Source: Colwellia sp. PAMC 20917
GTDB lineage: Bacteria; Pseudomonadota; Gammaproteobacteria; Enterobacterales; Alteromonadaceae
Direction: 5' to 3'
Length of the DNA: 64,000 bases
Assembly: GCF_001767295.1 (NCBI RefSeq)
Contig: NZ_CP014944.1
Location: forward strand, 3,100,001-3,164,000
The position numbers and the translations under genes are program-made. Shown piece after piece: positions 42,727 through 51,942 of this stretch. The notes beneath the pieces are model-generated. The model was not told the origin of the DNA and did no database searches. It saw nothing but the letters and a program-made list of their open reading frames with translations. Each line of letters starts with the position of its first letter. Within the stretch, counting starts at the first letter, position 1.

Positions 42727-45384
42727 ATGAACAGACAACTCATTGTCTTATTTTTGGTAACAAGCATAAATTTATTCGGCTGTGAAAAATCACCAACTCA
42801 TTCCGCTACGACCAATGACAAGACTCAGCAAGATATATTACTTAAACGCTTAGTTAAAGCGACTCAAATTGATATCGACAAGGTCGCTGAAACGCTCAAT
42901 GTTAAGTATAAAGTATTGACCAATATACCCAGTGATAAGTGTGATATAAATATCGCCGACGGTAATTGCTTTGAAGTTGAGCTAAGTTTCACCGCGACTC
43001 AATCTATAACTAGTAAAGATTGGCATATTCACTTTAGCCAAATTGCGCCTATTCAATCTTTTGAAAGTGATGAATTTTCTGTTGTTCATATTAATGGCGA
43101 TTTACATAAAATATCGTTGAATGATAAGTTTAAAGGCTTTACTGCAGGTGAAACCAAAACCTTATTGTTTAGAGCTATGTTTTGGTCGTTGTCTGAAACA
43201 GATGCTTTACCTAACTATATTGTCAGTGCAAATAATTTACAACCGCGTGTAATAGCCAGCACCAAGCCATATATAAACAGTGAAACAGGATTAGAAGTAC
43301 TGCCTTATGTTGTGCCGTTCACTGATGTTGAAAAGCAGTTTAAACGCACCGCCCAAGATTCTACTCAGTGGCTTGATGCGGCAAGTTTATATCAAAGAAA
43401 TACTCAATTAGGTGAGCAAAAGCTCGATGTGAGCAAGGTGATTATACCTACGCCGAAGTCGGTTATTTATAATAAGAATAATGCTCAGCTTAGTCTTACT
43501 TCTGGTATTAATCTTGATTATGGCAATGTCGAAAAAGATGATGTTATCGTAGCCATTACTCGCTTAGACACCTTAGGTATTGCTAATAATACTCAAGGCA
43601 AGCCTGTCACGTTAAGACTGCTTGAAGACAACAGCAAAATGATTGGCAGTTACCAATTAGACATCACCACAACAGATATTAAGATCACAGGTGTTGACGG
43701 CGCTGGTGTTTTTAATGGCTTGCAATCACTATCAAGCTTAATCACCTTAGGTTCAACGCAAGTACCTGTGTTAACGGTTAATGATGAACCTCATTATGAG
43801 TTTCGCGGTTTGTTAATTGATGTTGCGCGTAACTTTCACGATAAGACGTTTATTTTAACCCTGCTTGATCAAATGGCAGCTTATAAACTTAATAAGCTAC
43901 ATTTACACTTAGGTGATGATGAAGGCTGGCGATTAGAAATCCCCTCGCTCCCCGAGTTAACCGAAGTGAGTAGCAGGCGCTGTTTTGATTTACACAATAA
44001 AAATTGTTTATTACCACAACTGGGCGCGGGTATTGACCCTAAAAGTGAAATCAATGGCTATTATTCTGTGGCTGACTATCAAGAGATATTACAAGCAGCA
44101 ACGGCTCGCCATATTCAAGTGATCCCCTCTTTAGATATGCCTGGGCATTCACGTGCTGCAATTAAAGCGATGGCAGCGCGTACCAAGAAATACGCTATAG
44201 CTGAGCAAGATGACAAAGCAAAACAGTTTATCCTCCATGATGCTAATGACCCAACGGTCTATTCATCCGTGCAATTTTACAATGATAATACCATCAACGT
44301 TTGCTTAGAGTCTTCTTACGACTTTGTGACTGAAGTGATGACTCAAGTTAAGAAAATTCATGCTGATGGTGGTCAACCGTTAACGCGTTATCACATTGGC
44401 GCAGATGAAACTGCGGGCGCTTGGATAGAATCTCAAGCCTGTAAAGACTTTATTGCCAATAACGATAAAGGTGTTAAAAAAATGAGTGAACTTGGTGCTT
44501 ATTTTATTGAGCGTGTTGCTGGTATTTTATCAGCATTAGACATAGAAACCGCAGGTTGGAGCGATGGTATGGAGCATACCCGCAAAGAGAATATGCCGGC
44601 TATTGTTCAGTCGAACGCTTGGGATACGTTAGCGTGGGGAGGTCATAACAAAACCCATCAATTAGTCAATAGAGATTGGCAAGTTGTGCTGTCATCACCC
44701 GATGTACTTTATTTTGATTTCCCTTATGAAGCTGATCCCAAAGAACATGGTTATTATTGGGCCTCTCGCCACACTAACACCGAAAAAGTCTTTCAATTCA
44801 TACCCGACAATTTACCTATTCATGCGGAGTTTTGGTTAGACCGTCAAGACAATCCTTATCAAGCCGATGATAGCCAAACCCCGATGAAGTTAGGTAATCG
44901 TTTCCTCGGTATCCAAGGGCAGTTATGGAGTGAAAATACTCGTACTGACCATACGGCGCAATATAAATTATTTCCACGACTGTTTGCTTTAGCCGAGCGT
45001 GCATGGCACTTAGCTGATTGGGCAGTTCCTTATAATTATCAAGGTGCTAAATACAGTCAGGCAACTAAATTTTTTAGTGCACAGAAAAAAGCCCTGCGCG
45101 ATCAACAGTGGCAATTGTTTGCGAATACTATCGGTCAAAAAGCCTTAATTAAATTAGAAAATGATAACATTTTTTATCGATTACCTACCGTAGGTGCCAT
45201 CGTAAAAGAAGGGAAAATTTATGCCAATATTGCTTTTCCTGGTATCGCTATTGAGTATCAAGTATCGGCGGGCAATTGGACTCGTTACCAAGGGCCAGTA
45301 GCTATCGAGGGCACAGTAAACGTTCGCAGCATTAGCTTTGATGGACAACGTAAAGGTCGGGCAGTAACGATTAATAACCACTAA
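42727..45384 (+). CDS. GH20 beta-N-acetylhexosaminidase (chitobiase) lipoprotein
   Basis: Releases GlcNAc from chito-oligosaccharide ends at the cell envelope. 885 residues from the ATG at 42727, with lipobox LFGC (Cys19). Domains in order: carbohydrate-binding CHB_HEX (about 50-190), GH20b (about 235-350), the GH20 barrel beginning YEFRGLLIDVARNFHDK, and a C-terminal beta domain (about 800-885). The catalytic pair Asp560-Glu561 lies in HIGADETAGAW. An in-frame GTG at 42712 is possible but has no RBS; the ATG has GAGTAAG and gives a clean lipoprotein signal. It is the last gene before a weak terminator and an internal NagR operator. Confidence 0.93.
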   Translation: MNRQLIVLFLVTSINLFGCEKSPTHSATTNDKTQQDILLKRLVKATQIDIDKVAETLNVKYKVLTNIPSDKCDINIADGNCFEVELSFTATQSITSKDWHIHFSQIAPIQSFESDEFSVVHINGDLHKISLNDKFKGFTAGETKTLLFRAMFWSLSETDALPNYIVSANNLQPRVIASTKPYINSETGLEVLPYVVPFTDVEKQFKRTAQDSTQWLDAASLYQRNTQLGEQKLDVSKVIIPTPKSVIYNKNNAQLSLTSGINLDYGNVEKDDVIVAITRLDTLGIANNTQGKPVTLRLLEDNSKMIGSYQLDITTTDIKITGVDGAGVFNGLQSLSSLITLGSTQVPVLTVNDEPHYEFRGLLIDVARNFHDKTFILTLLDQMAAYKLNKLHLHLGDDEGWRLEIPSLPELTEVSSRRCFDLHNKNCLLPQLGAGIDPKSEINGYYSVADYQEILQAATARHIQVIPSLDMPGHSRAAIKAMAARTKKYAIAEQDDKAKQFILHDANDPTVYSSVQFYNDNTINVCLESSYDFVTEVMTQVKKIHADGGQPLTRYHIGADETAGAWIESQACKDFIANNDKGVKKMSELGAYFIERVAGILSALDIETAGWSDGMEHTRKENMPAIVQSNAWDTLAWGGHNKTHQLVNRDWQVVLSSPDVLYFDFPYEADPKEHGYYWASRHTNTEKVFQFIPDNLPIHAEFWLDRQDNPYQADDSQTPMKLGNRFLGIQGQLWSENTRTDHTAQYKLFPRLFALAERAWHLADWAVPYNYQGAKYSQATKFFSAQKKALRDQQWQLFANTIGQKALIKLENDNIFYRLPTVGAIVKEGKIYANIAFPGIAIEYQVSAGNWTRYQGPVAIEGTVNVRSISFDGQRKGRAVTINNH

Positions 45385-45403
45385 TTTGGGGTTTACGCTC
45401 TTG

Positions 45404-45430
45404 GCGGGCTAGTTAATAAAGCCCGCTTAA
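45404..45430 (+). terminator. Possible terminator after the hexosaminidase gene
   Basis: Stem GCGGGCT / AGCCCGC, 9-nt loop, 20 bp after the stop. The tail TTAATC is weak; it may attenuate instead of stopping transcription. Confidence 0.5.
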
Positions 45431-45492
45431 TCAGCCTATTCATTATTTATTTTGTAATAGAAAAATAAAAAAAGCATTTTTATTAAAAAAAC

Positions 45493-45512
45493 AAATGACA
45501 ACGCTGTCATTT
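45493..45512 (+). promoter_or_regulatory. NagR operator before nagK
   Basis: AAATGACAACGCTGTCATTT, a 20-bp palindrome broken only at the centre, about 90 bp before nagK. It defines nagK-nagA-nagP as a separately controlled operon of the same regulon. Confidence 0.88.
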
Positions 45513-45603
45513 GTCGTTAAGATAAAATCAGATTACATTTTAGACACTGGCTGTTTATCGAGCATTGTGATTAAAATAATAAATATAGAGACATGAGGTC
45601 AAC

Positions 45604-46497
45604 ATGCTGAGCAGCAGCGGCAACAACGAAATATTCTTAGGCATAGATGGCGGTGGCAGCAAATGCAAAGCTATCCTAATGTCGAATGATAATAAAATAT
45701 TAGGTACTGGCATTGCGGGGCCTGCTAACCCGTTGCACGGTTATAAACAAGCTATAAATTCAATTGCTGAGTCGGCTAAATTAGCACTTAAAAATGCCGG
45801 AATTGATGAAAGTGAGCTCGGTAATATAATTGCCGGTGTTGGTCTTGCAGGGGTGAATTTACCGGTTTTATTTGAACAAATGTCAAACTGGCAGCATCCG
45901 TTTAAAAAGATGTATCTTGCCACTGATTTACTTATTGCTTGTCTTGGAGCTCACGATGGTAAAGACGGTGCAGTGATGATAACGGGGACTGGTTCATGTG
46001 GCTTTTCATATGTTGATGGTCATCCTTATATTGTTGGCGCTCATGGTTTTCCTCATGGGGATAAAGGTAGCGGTGCATGGTTTGGGTTACAGGCAGCAAA
46101 ACAATCTTTGTTATCACTCGATGGATTAATTCCTCATTCATCCATTAATGACAAAGTATTAGCGTTATTAAATGTCAAAGATGATGTTGAATTAGTCGAA
46201 GTGATTGCTGGTAAGCCAGCTGCTTTTTATGCCCGTATGGCTAATTTGGTTTTTGACTCTGCTGAAGAAGGTGACAAAATTGCGTTAGATATTGTTGCAC
46301 AAGGCGCTGAATATATTAGCCATGTGGCCAGGCAGTTATTAAAGCAAAATCCACCTGCCATTGCATTAATTGGTGGCTTAACACCAAGAATAAAGCCTTG
46401 GTTAGATAAAGATATTAAACGACAACTGATCGAGCCAAAGCATCCACCAGAAGTGGGTTCAGTAATTTACGCTAAACAACAACTTGCTTTACAGTAA
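45604..46497 (+). CDS. nagK: N-acetylglucosamine kinase NagK (BadF/BadG ATPase type)
   Basis: Phosphorylates cytoplasmic GlcNAc to GlcNAc-6-P. 297 residues of the actin-like BadF/BadG/BcrA ATPase family: phosphate-1 motif LGIDGGGSKCKAIL, the second motif ITGTGSCGF, the GDKGSGAWFG loop and the C-terminal adenosine motif IALIGGLTPRI. Alteromonadales use this kinase type, not the ROK-type NagK of E. coli. It is followed by nagA after 44 bp. The function fits the NagP importer in the same operon, which brings in unphosphorylated GlcNAc. Confidence 0.9.
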   Translation: MLSSSGNNEIFLGIDGGGSKCKAILMSNDNKILGTGIAGPANPLHGYKQAINSIAESAKLALKNAGIDESELGNIIAGVGLAGVNLPVLFEQMSNWQHPFKKMYLATDLLIACLGAHDGKDGAVMITGTGSCGFSYVDGHPYIVGAHGFPHGDKGSGAWFGLQAAKQSLLSLDGLIPHSSINDKVLALLNVKDDVELVEVIAGKPAAFYARMANLVFDSAEEGDKIALDIVAQGAEYISHVARQLLKQNPPAIALIGGLTPRIKPWLDKDIKRQLIEPKHPPEVGSVIYAKQQLALQ

Positions 46498-46541
46498 AAC
46501 CTAGCCAATTAATTGATAGAATTTAAGGAACAAGCATTGCT

Positions 46542-47675
46542 ATGACTATATTTCGTCTTTACGTTAAAAAATTATTTGATGGGCAAAATTTTATTGACCA
46601 TCAAGTGTTAACGATCACCGATGGAAAAATCACAGCATTTGATAATAATATCTCTGACGTTGATGATGTGCTTGATGGTTTAGTGGTCCCAGGCTTTATT
46701 GATCTACAGGTCAACGGAGGTGGAGGTGCACTATTTAACGACTCACCATCATTAAAAAACATTAAAACTATCATGGCCGCTCATGCCAAGTTTGGTACTA
46801 CAGCGATGTTACCTACCCTTATAACCGATAAAATATCAGTGATGCAACAGGCCGCAGAAGCAATGGCAGAAGCAATGGCAGAAAAAACACCAGGTATTAT
46901 TGGTATTCACTTTGAAGGCCCACATTTATCTGTTGCTAAAAAAGGTGCACATATCGAAGAGCACATTCGCGCCATTTCACCACAAGAATGGCAAGTGCTT
47001 GAACGTAAAGATATCGGGCAAATACTGGTGACACTTGCCCCTGAAACGGTAAATGTTGATGACATTGCTCGCATGGTTTCGTTGGGTATTAAGGTGTGCT
47101 TAGGCCACACCAATGCTGATTTTAACACCGCACAAAAAGCGTTAGAAGCGGGTGCTGACGGATTTACTCATTTGTATAATGCTATGTCGGCAATACAGGG
47201 CAGAGAGCCGGGTGTAACGGGTTGTGCTTTGCTCAACGATCAAGCAAGTTGTGGCTTAATTGTTGATGGTCATCATGTTAATTTCGAGAGCTGTAAATTA
47301 GCGCTGAAAACTAAACCAGCAGGAAGGGTTTTCTTAGTCACCGATGCAATGCCACCGGTAGGTACAAGCGATGTTGAGTTTACTTTAGTTGGTAAAAAAG
47401 TGCGGCTTAACAATGGCAAGTTAACGTCAACAACAGGGGAGTTGGCAGGGTCGGTGTTGAATATGGCGCAAGCAGTAGCTAATACTCATTTAGGCCTGAG
47501 GTTACCTTTAGATGAAGCGCTTAGAATGGCCTCAAAATACCCGGCCAATTATATTAAGCAAAGTGATATTCGTGGCAGTTTAACAATAGGTAGTCAAGCT
47601 GACTTTGTTGAGCTTAACGATAATTTTACCGTGAAATCGACATGGATCTCTGGGCAAGCTATTTATAGAAACTAA
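46542..47675 (+). CDS. nagA: N-acetylglucosamine-6-phosphate deacetylase NagA
   Basis: Removes acetate from GlcNAc-6-P to give glucosamine-6-P. 377 residues, E. coli-like length. An amidohydrolase with the NagA variants of the metal site: PGFIDLQVNGGGGALFND in place of HxH, IHFEGPHLS (metal Glu), CLGHTNADF and GFTHLYNAMSAI (metal His residues) and the catalytic Asp in LVTDAMPPVG. Near residues 105-115 there is a short repeat, AEAMAEAMAEK. The next enzyme, the deaminase NagB, is not encoded in the window. Confidence 0.95.
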   Translation: MTIFRLYVKKLFDGQNFIDHQVLTITDGKITAFDNNISDVDDVLDGLVVPGFIDLQVNGGGGALFNDSPSLKNIKTIMAAHAKFGTTAMLPTLITDKISVMQQAAEAMAEAMAEKTPGIIGIHFEGPHLSVAKKGAHIEEHIRAISPQEWQVLERKDIGQILVTLAPETVNVDDIARMVSLGIKVCLGHTNADFNTAQKALEAGADGFTHLYNAMSAIQGREPGVTGCALLNDQASCGLIVDGHHVNFESCKLALKTKPAGRVFLVTDAMPPVGTSDVEFTLVGKKVRLNNGKLTSTTGELAGSVLNMAQAVANTHLGLRLPLDEALRMASKYPANYIKQSDIRGSLTIGSQADFVELNDNFTVKSTWISGQAIYRN

Positions 47676-47727
47676 CTAACTTAACCTATCATAAAACAAT
47701 AATAACAAGATAAATATTGAGGAATAT

Positions 47728-49032
47728 ATGGAACAGATAATAACAAGTGATAAACCAAAAAGTAATGCACTGCCGATGGCAATTGTCGCGGTACTCTTTT
47801 TTATATTAGGCTTTGCGACATGGCTTAATGGGTCATTAATGCCCTACCTTAAACAAATACTCCAGCTGACACCATTTCAAGCATCATTAATATTATTCTC
47901 CTTTTACATTGCTGTTACTTTTACTGCGCTGCCGTCGGCGACGATTATTCGTAAAGTAGGCTATAAAAATGGTATGGCTTTGGGAATGGCCACCATGATG
48001 GTAGCTGGCTTATTATTTATTCCTGCTGCTCAAACCCAAATTTTTGCTTTGTTTTTGTTTGCTCAGTTAGTGATGGGCTCGGGTATTACTTTATTACAAA
48101 CAGCTGTTAATCCTTATGTTGTCCGTTTAGGACCTGAAGAATCTGCTGCAGCACGTATTAGTGTTATGGGAATTTTAAACAAAGGTGCCGGTGTTATTGC
48201 GCCTTTAGTTTTTACCGCCTTAATTTTGAGTGGCTTTGAAGGTCATTCAACCGAAGTACTAACCCAAGCCAGTATTGATGAGATGGCTAACTCGTTGGTA
48301 CTTCCTTATTTAGGTATGGCGATTTTCATTGGTTTACTCGGTTTTGCTGTTAAAAAATCATCACTTCCAGAATTACCCAGTGAAGATGAGGAAGAAGGAG
48401 CAAATAGCAAAGGACATATTAAAGAAGCATTATCTCACCCCAATCTAGCATTAGGTGTATTAACTATCTTTTTCTACGTTGCGGTTGAAGTAATAGCCGG
48501 CGACACAATAGGTACATTTGCCTTGTCTCTAGGCGTTGAAAATTACAGCATAATGACCTCATACACTATGATATGTATGGTGGTAGGTTATATATTAGGG
48601 ATCTTTTTAATTCCTCGTTTTATTTCTCAACAAAAAGCCTTAACTGTTTCAGCCCTGCTGGGGTTGGTGTTAAGTTTAGGTGTGGTCTTTGGTGACAATA
48701 ATTCATACGCTATCGCTAATATAATTCTTGTTCCTTTTGGAGGGGCAGAACTACCTGATACCTTGATGCTTATTGCATTGCTTGGTTTAGCTAATGCGAT
48801 TGTTTGGCCTGCTGTTTTCCCATTAGCACTCTCTGGAATGGGGAAATTAACCAGCGTGGGCTCGGCATTATTAGTTATGGGTATTTCAGGAGGGGCATTT
48901 GGTCCACTATTTTGGGGCTTGGCAAGCGGTTCATCACTTGGTCAACAAGGGGGCTATATTGTGATGTTACCTTGTTATTTATTTATTCTATTTTATGCGC
49001 TTAAGGGCCATAAAATGAAAAGTTGGAAATAA
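47728..49032 (+). CDS. nagP: GlcNAc permease NagP (FucP-type MFS)
   Basis: A 434-residue inner-membrane sugar:proton symporter of the FucP branch of the major facilitator superfamily, with about 12 membrane segments. Family marks are FFILGFATWLNGSLMPYLKQ at the start, LFSFYIAVTFTALPSATIIRKVGYKNGM, and QTAVNPYVVRLGP. In Shewanella and relatives the FucP-like protein in the nag cluster, NagP, takes up GlcNAc. It is the last gene of the operon, 52 bp after nagA, and is followed by a strong terminator. Confidence 0.9.
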   Translation: MEQIITSDKPKSNALPMAIVAVLFFILGFATWLNGSLMPYLKQILQLTPFQASLILFSFYIAVTFTALPSATIIRKVGYKNGMALGMATMMVAGLLFIPAAQTQIFALFLFAQLVMGSGITLLQTAVNPYVVRLGPEESAAARISVMGILNKGAGVIAPLVFTALILSGFEGHSTEVLTQASIDEMANSLVLPYLGMAIFIGLLGFAVKKSSLPELPSEDEEEGANSKGHIKEALSHPNLALGVLTIFFYVAVEVIAGDTIGTFALSLGVENYSIMTSYTMICMVVGYILGIFLIPRFISQQKALTVSALLGLVLSLGVVFGDNNSYAIANIILVPFGGAELPDTLMLIALLGLANAIVWPAVFPLALSGMGKLTSVGSALLVMGISGGAFGPLFWGLASGSSLGQQGGYIVMLPCYLFILFYALKGHKMKSWK

Positions 49033-49385
49033 TATAGATTCTCTGGACAGTTTCTAAATATTTTGAAAAATTTATCCATATGGATATCCGATCTCACTAG
49101 TTGAGGATGCGTTAAACGATCTGATTTGATCGACCCTGGGTTTTACACTCAGGGTTTTTTTTACTTAAAATTTATGGCAGTCTAAATAAACAGCTATATA
49201 TTAATGTGAATATCCGTTTAACGGATTGCTTTTAGAAGATGTGGTTTTGTATTATTGATTATGGTATTTTATTTCATCAGTTATTTATTAAGTTTTGATC
49301 TTTAGCCGTTATAGAATGATAATTATACGTGGCAATTATTCAATGAATTTATATATAACAATAATAACAATAATAAGAGAGAATA
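49033..49385. other. Intergenic region after nagP
   Basis: Holds the nag operon terminator (49133-49163) and the promoter region of the small gene at 49386. A short palindrome CATATG with flanking TCC/GGA lies near 49077. No further gene seen. Confidence 0.6.
49133..49163 (+). terminator. Terminator of the nagK-nagA-nagP operon
   Basis: Stem ACCCTG / CAGGGT with an 11-nt loop is followed by a run of eight Ts, 100 bp after the nagP stop. Confidence 0.88.
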
Positions 49386-49607
49386 ATGCAAATCTACCAA
49401 GAAAAAATAGTAACCTTGATTTATTACAGTGATGACTCCCTAGAACTTCTACATAAGATTGAATCATTTTTACAATCAGCAGAAGGGCGTGTGGTTATTC
49501 CTGAAAGCTTTAAGAAAGGTAAGTCGATTATTGCTGTTTGTGAAGGTGAGATTAACATTCTTAATAAAATCGGTGATCGTATTATTTCGGCTTATGATGT
49601 TGCTTAA
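49386..49607 (+). CDS. Small conserved protein, resembles the TIGR02922 family
   Basis: A 73-residue cytoplasmic protein with no membrane segment or known motif (QEKIVTLIYYSDDSLELLHKIE, then GRVVIPESFKKGKSIIAVCEGEINILNKIGDR). From memory it resembles TIGR02922, a short uncharacterised family described in Colwellia and Shewanella. RBS GAGAGAA precedes the ATG. The stop codon overlaps the first unit of a short tandem repeat and a strong terminator follows, so it is a single-gene transcript. Confidence 0.75.
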   Translation: MQIYQEKIVTLIYYSDDSLELLHKIESFLQSAEGRVVIPESFKKGKSIIAVCEGEINILNKIGDRIISAYDVA

Positions 49608-49638
49608 TTAAACGATTAAACGATTAAACGATTAAACG
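49607..49638 (+). repeat. Four tandem copies of ATTAAACG
   Basis: Four perfect 8-bp units begin in the stop codon of the small gene and end before its terminator. They are probably replication-slippage copies with no coding effect, since the stop is upstream of the array. Confidence 0.9.
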
Positions 49639-49646
49639 ATTACAAT

Positions 49647-49698
49647 AAAAAACGCTACACCAAGACAAATATAATATTTATCTTGGTGTAGCGTTTTT
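49647..49698. terminator. Bidirectional terminator between the small gene and ccmE
   Basis: An 18-bp perfect stem (core ACGCTACACCAAGA and complement) with A and T runs on both outer sides. It can end the rightward small-gene transcript and the leftward ccm operon. Confidence 0.93.
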
Positions 49699-49706
49699 GT
49701 TTTTTA

Positions 49707-50222
49707 CTAGTAGGTTTTCTTTTCTAACTGTTCTTTACTGTAACTGGGTTTTTGATGCTTTTCACCCATGTCATCAGCTAATTCTTTCGGTATGTAGTTC
49801 TCGTCATGTTTAGCTAATACTTCAGAGGCCTCAATAAAATTGCCATTAACTAACATACCATTTGCGACTATACCTTGGCCTTCACGAAATAAATCAGGCA
49901 GTATGCCGTCATAATGCACCTTGATGACAGGGTCAGAATCATTAAAAACTATTGGCATTCTCATATCTACAAGTTCAAAAGTCACGTCTAAACTTGATGG
50001 GTCACGCTTAACACTACCAGGTACCACTAAACCACCAATGCGAAGACGTTGTCCGTCAATAGGTTTTATGCCGGTATCATCTTTACCCTGATATATTTCA
50101 GAGGGTTTATAGAAAAGATCTATATTTTGGCTTAATGCATAAAGCACAAATCCAGCAACGACACTTAGGCCGACTAAAATAGATATAACGATGGTTAAAC
50201 GTTTCTTACGACGTGGATTCAT
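49707..50222 (-). CDS. ccmE: Cytochrome c maturation heme chaperone CcmE
   Basis: A periplasmic, membrane-anchored protein that carries heme covalently and hands it to CcmF. 171 residues: an N-terminal anchor ([22 protein letters not shown]), an OB-fold beta-barrel ([24 protein letters not shown]) and the heme-binding His139 in the HxxxY motif (KHDENY, Tyr143). Its ATG overlaps the ccmD stop (ATGA). It is the last gene of the leftward ccmABCDE operon. Confidence 0.96.
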   Translation of the reverse strand: MNPRRKKRLTIVISILVGLSVVAGFVLYALSQNIDLFYKPSEIYQGKDDTGIKPIDGQRLRIGGLVVPGSVKRDPSSLDVTFELVDMRMPIVFNDSDPVIKVHYDGILPDLFREGQGIVANGMLVNGNFIEASEVLAKHDENYIPKELADDMGEKHQKPSYSKEQLEKKTY

Positions 50223-50494
50223 GAAACAACCTTATTAGAGTTTTTGGGTAAATTTTTTAAAACAGCGATATTGCTATCAGTTTGCTCTGCTTGCGCTGAA
50301 TTTTGTTGAGCCGCTTTGCGTAACTTCTTTTCGCGCTGTAAACGAAGTGCTATTTTTTGTTTAACCTTTTTATGGTTGCTAAGACTGCTATAAATTAACG
50401 CGGCTAATAAAAAAGCACTAACGCCATAAGATAACCAAACAAAAAAAGCATAACCGCCCATATCAAAAAAGGCTGAAATACTATCAAACTGCAT
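50219..50494 (-). CDS. ccmD: Heme exporter protein CcmD
   Basis: A small membrane protein that holds CcmE in the CcmABC complex. 91 residues, longer than the 69 of E. coli: a start rich in aromatics ([29 protein letters not shown]), one membrane segment, a basic stretch ([21 protein letters not shown]) and an extra Gln/Asn-rich tail. Context between ccmC and ccmE makes the assignment firm. Confidence 0.92.
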   Translation of the reverse strand: MQFDSISAFFDMGGYAFFVWLSYGVSAFLLAALIYSSLSNHKKVKQKIALRLQREKKLRKAAQQNSAQAEQTDSNIAVLKNLPKNSNKVVS

Positions 50495-51240
50495 TATTTA
50501 ATGCCCTCTGCGGTGATCAATTCACGTACCCAAGGACGCATACTATTACGTGCTAATATTTCGGTACGAAAACGGATAGAAATAACAAATGTTACCAACA
50601 TGGCGATACCTAAAAAGCAGATAACAAATGGCCAGAACATATCCATACTCATTGAGGGAGCACTCATTTTACTTACGGTTGCTCCTTGATGAAGGGTATT
50701 CCACCATTCGACAGAATACTTAATAATAGGAATATTGACAACGCCAACGAGTGATAGAATGCCTGCGGCTTTACCTGCAAGGTTTTTATCCTCAAAGGCA
50801 TTGTGTAAAGCAATAACACCTAAATAGAGAAAAAGTAGCACTAATTCAGACGTTAAGCGCGCATCCCATATCCACCAAGTTCCCCACATAGGTTTACCCC
50901 AAGCGGCGCCGGTAAATAATGCTATAGCGGTAATAACAGCTCCCACGGGTGCCATGGCTGCCGCCGATGCATCAGCCAGCCTGAACTGCCAGACTAAACT
51001 ACAAAAAGCCGCTGATGCCATAGCTAAATATATACTCATTGATAATATAGCTGTTGGCACATGGATATAAAAAATTCTAAAACTGTCACCTTGTTGATAA
51101 TCAGCTGGCGCAAAAACTAACGCCCAGATAATGCCAATAGTGAGTAAAGTGATCGTAATCTTTGCAATCCAAGGTAATAGTTTACCGACAAAGCGATACG
51201 ACACTTCAGGATTTGCATAAGGATGTAGCCATTTCCACAT
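50494..51240 (-). CDS. ccmC: Heme exporter protein CcmC
   Basis: A heme-handling membrane protein of 248 residues with six membrane segments and the tryptophan-rich WWD motif, WGKPMWGTWWIWDARLTSELVLLFLYLG. It loads heme onto CcmE. Its ATG overlaps the ccmB stop by one base, and its stop overlaps the ccmD start region, typical of a coupled operon. Confidence 0.96.
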   Translation of the reverse strand: MWKWLHPYANPEVSYRFVGKLLPWIAKITITLLTIGIIWALVFAPADYQQGDSFRIFYIHVPTAILSMSIYLAMASAAFCSLVWQFRLADASAAAMAPVGAVITAIALFTGAAWGKPMWGTWWIWDARLTSELVLLFLYLGVIALHNAFEDKNLAGKAAGILSLVGVVNIPIIKYSVEWWNTLHQGATVSKMSAPSMSMDMFWPFVICFLGIAMLVTFVISIRFRTEILARNSMRPWVRELITAEGIK

Positions 51241-51932
51241 TAGTTAGTACTCACTTTTAATGCTGCACTAACAGCAAAGGGGGCTAAGGTTAACGAGCCA
51301 AAAAACAATGCGGCAATTATAGCAAGTTGTCCGCTGTAAGGTAAGTTCATTGCCGCAGTATCTATGGCACTAGTCGCAAAAATCAATATTGGAATATAAA
51401 GTGGTAAGACTAATAAACTGAGTAAGACCCCACCTTTTTTAATACCGACAGTTAATGCAACACCAATAGCACCTAATAAACTGAGCACGGGGGTGCCGAG
51501 TAATAACGTTAGCATTAATGCCCCATAGCTATTTTCATTTAAATGTAATAATACGGCAAGTAACGGTGCAATAAAAATAAGGGGTAAGCCAGTAACCAAC
51601 CAATGCGCAATAATTTTAGCCAGTACTAATATAAATATGGGATGAGGACTCAGCATCATTTGTTCTAAAGAACCATCTTCGTGATCAGATTTAAATAAGC
51701 GGTCGAGTGATAATAATGTCGCAAGTAAAGCCGCAACCCAAATAATACCAGGTGCAATACGCGCTAAAGTTGTCGACTCAGGACCAATACCAAGCGGGAA
51801 TAAAGTCACGACAATGATAAAAAATAACAGTGGATTAATAATATCGTCGCGATGACGAAAAGCAATTGTAAGATCTCTTTTGATGATTAAGCTAAAAGCG
51901 GACGTATATGATAAATTATGAACGGTTGTCAT
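51240..51932 (-). CDS. ccmB: Heme exporter ABC permease CcmB
   Basis: The membrane subunit of the CcmAB ATPase, which releases heme-loaded CcmE from CcmC. 230 residues, six predicted segments. Typical start FSLIIKRDLTIAFRHRDDIINPLLFFIIVVTLFPLGIGPE and the SLDRLFKSDHEDGSLEQMMLSP loop. It follows ccmA by 10 bp. Confidence 0.95.
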   Translation of the reverse strand: MTTVHNLSYTSAFSLIIKRDLTIAFRHRDDIINPLLFFIIVVTLFPLGIGPESTTLARIAPGIIWVAALLATLLSLDRLFKSDHEDGSLEQMMLSPHPIFILVLAKIIAHWLVTGLPLIFIAPLLAVLLHLNENSYGALMLTLLLGTPVLSLLGAIGVALTVGIKKGGVLLSLLVLPLYIPILIFATSAIDTAAMNLPYSGQLAIIAALFFGSLTLAPFAVSAALKVSTN

Positions 51933-51942
51933 GTTATTATCT

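Noticed and set aside
49133-49163. A tRNA or riboswitch in the nagP downstream gap
   Set aside because: Only a simple hairpin with a T run is present; no cloverleaf or known riboswitch core.
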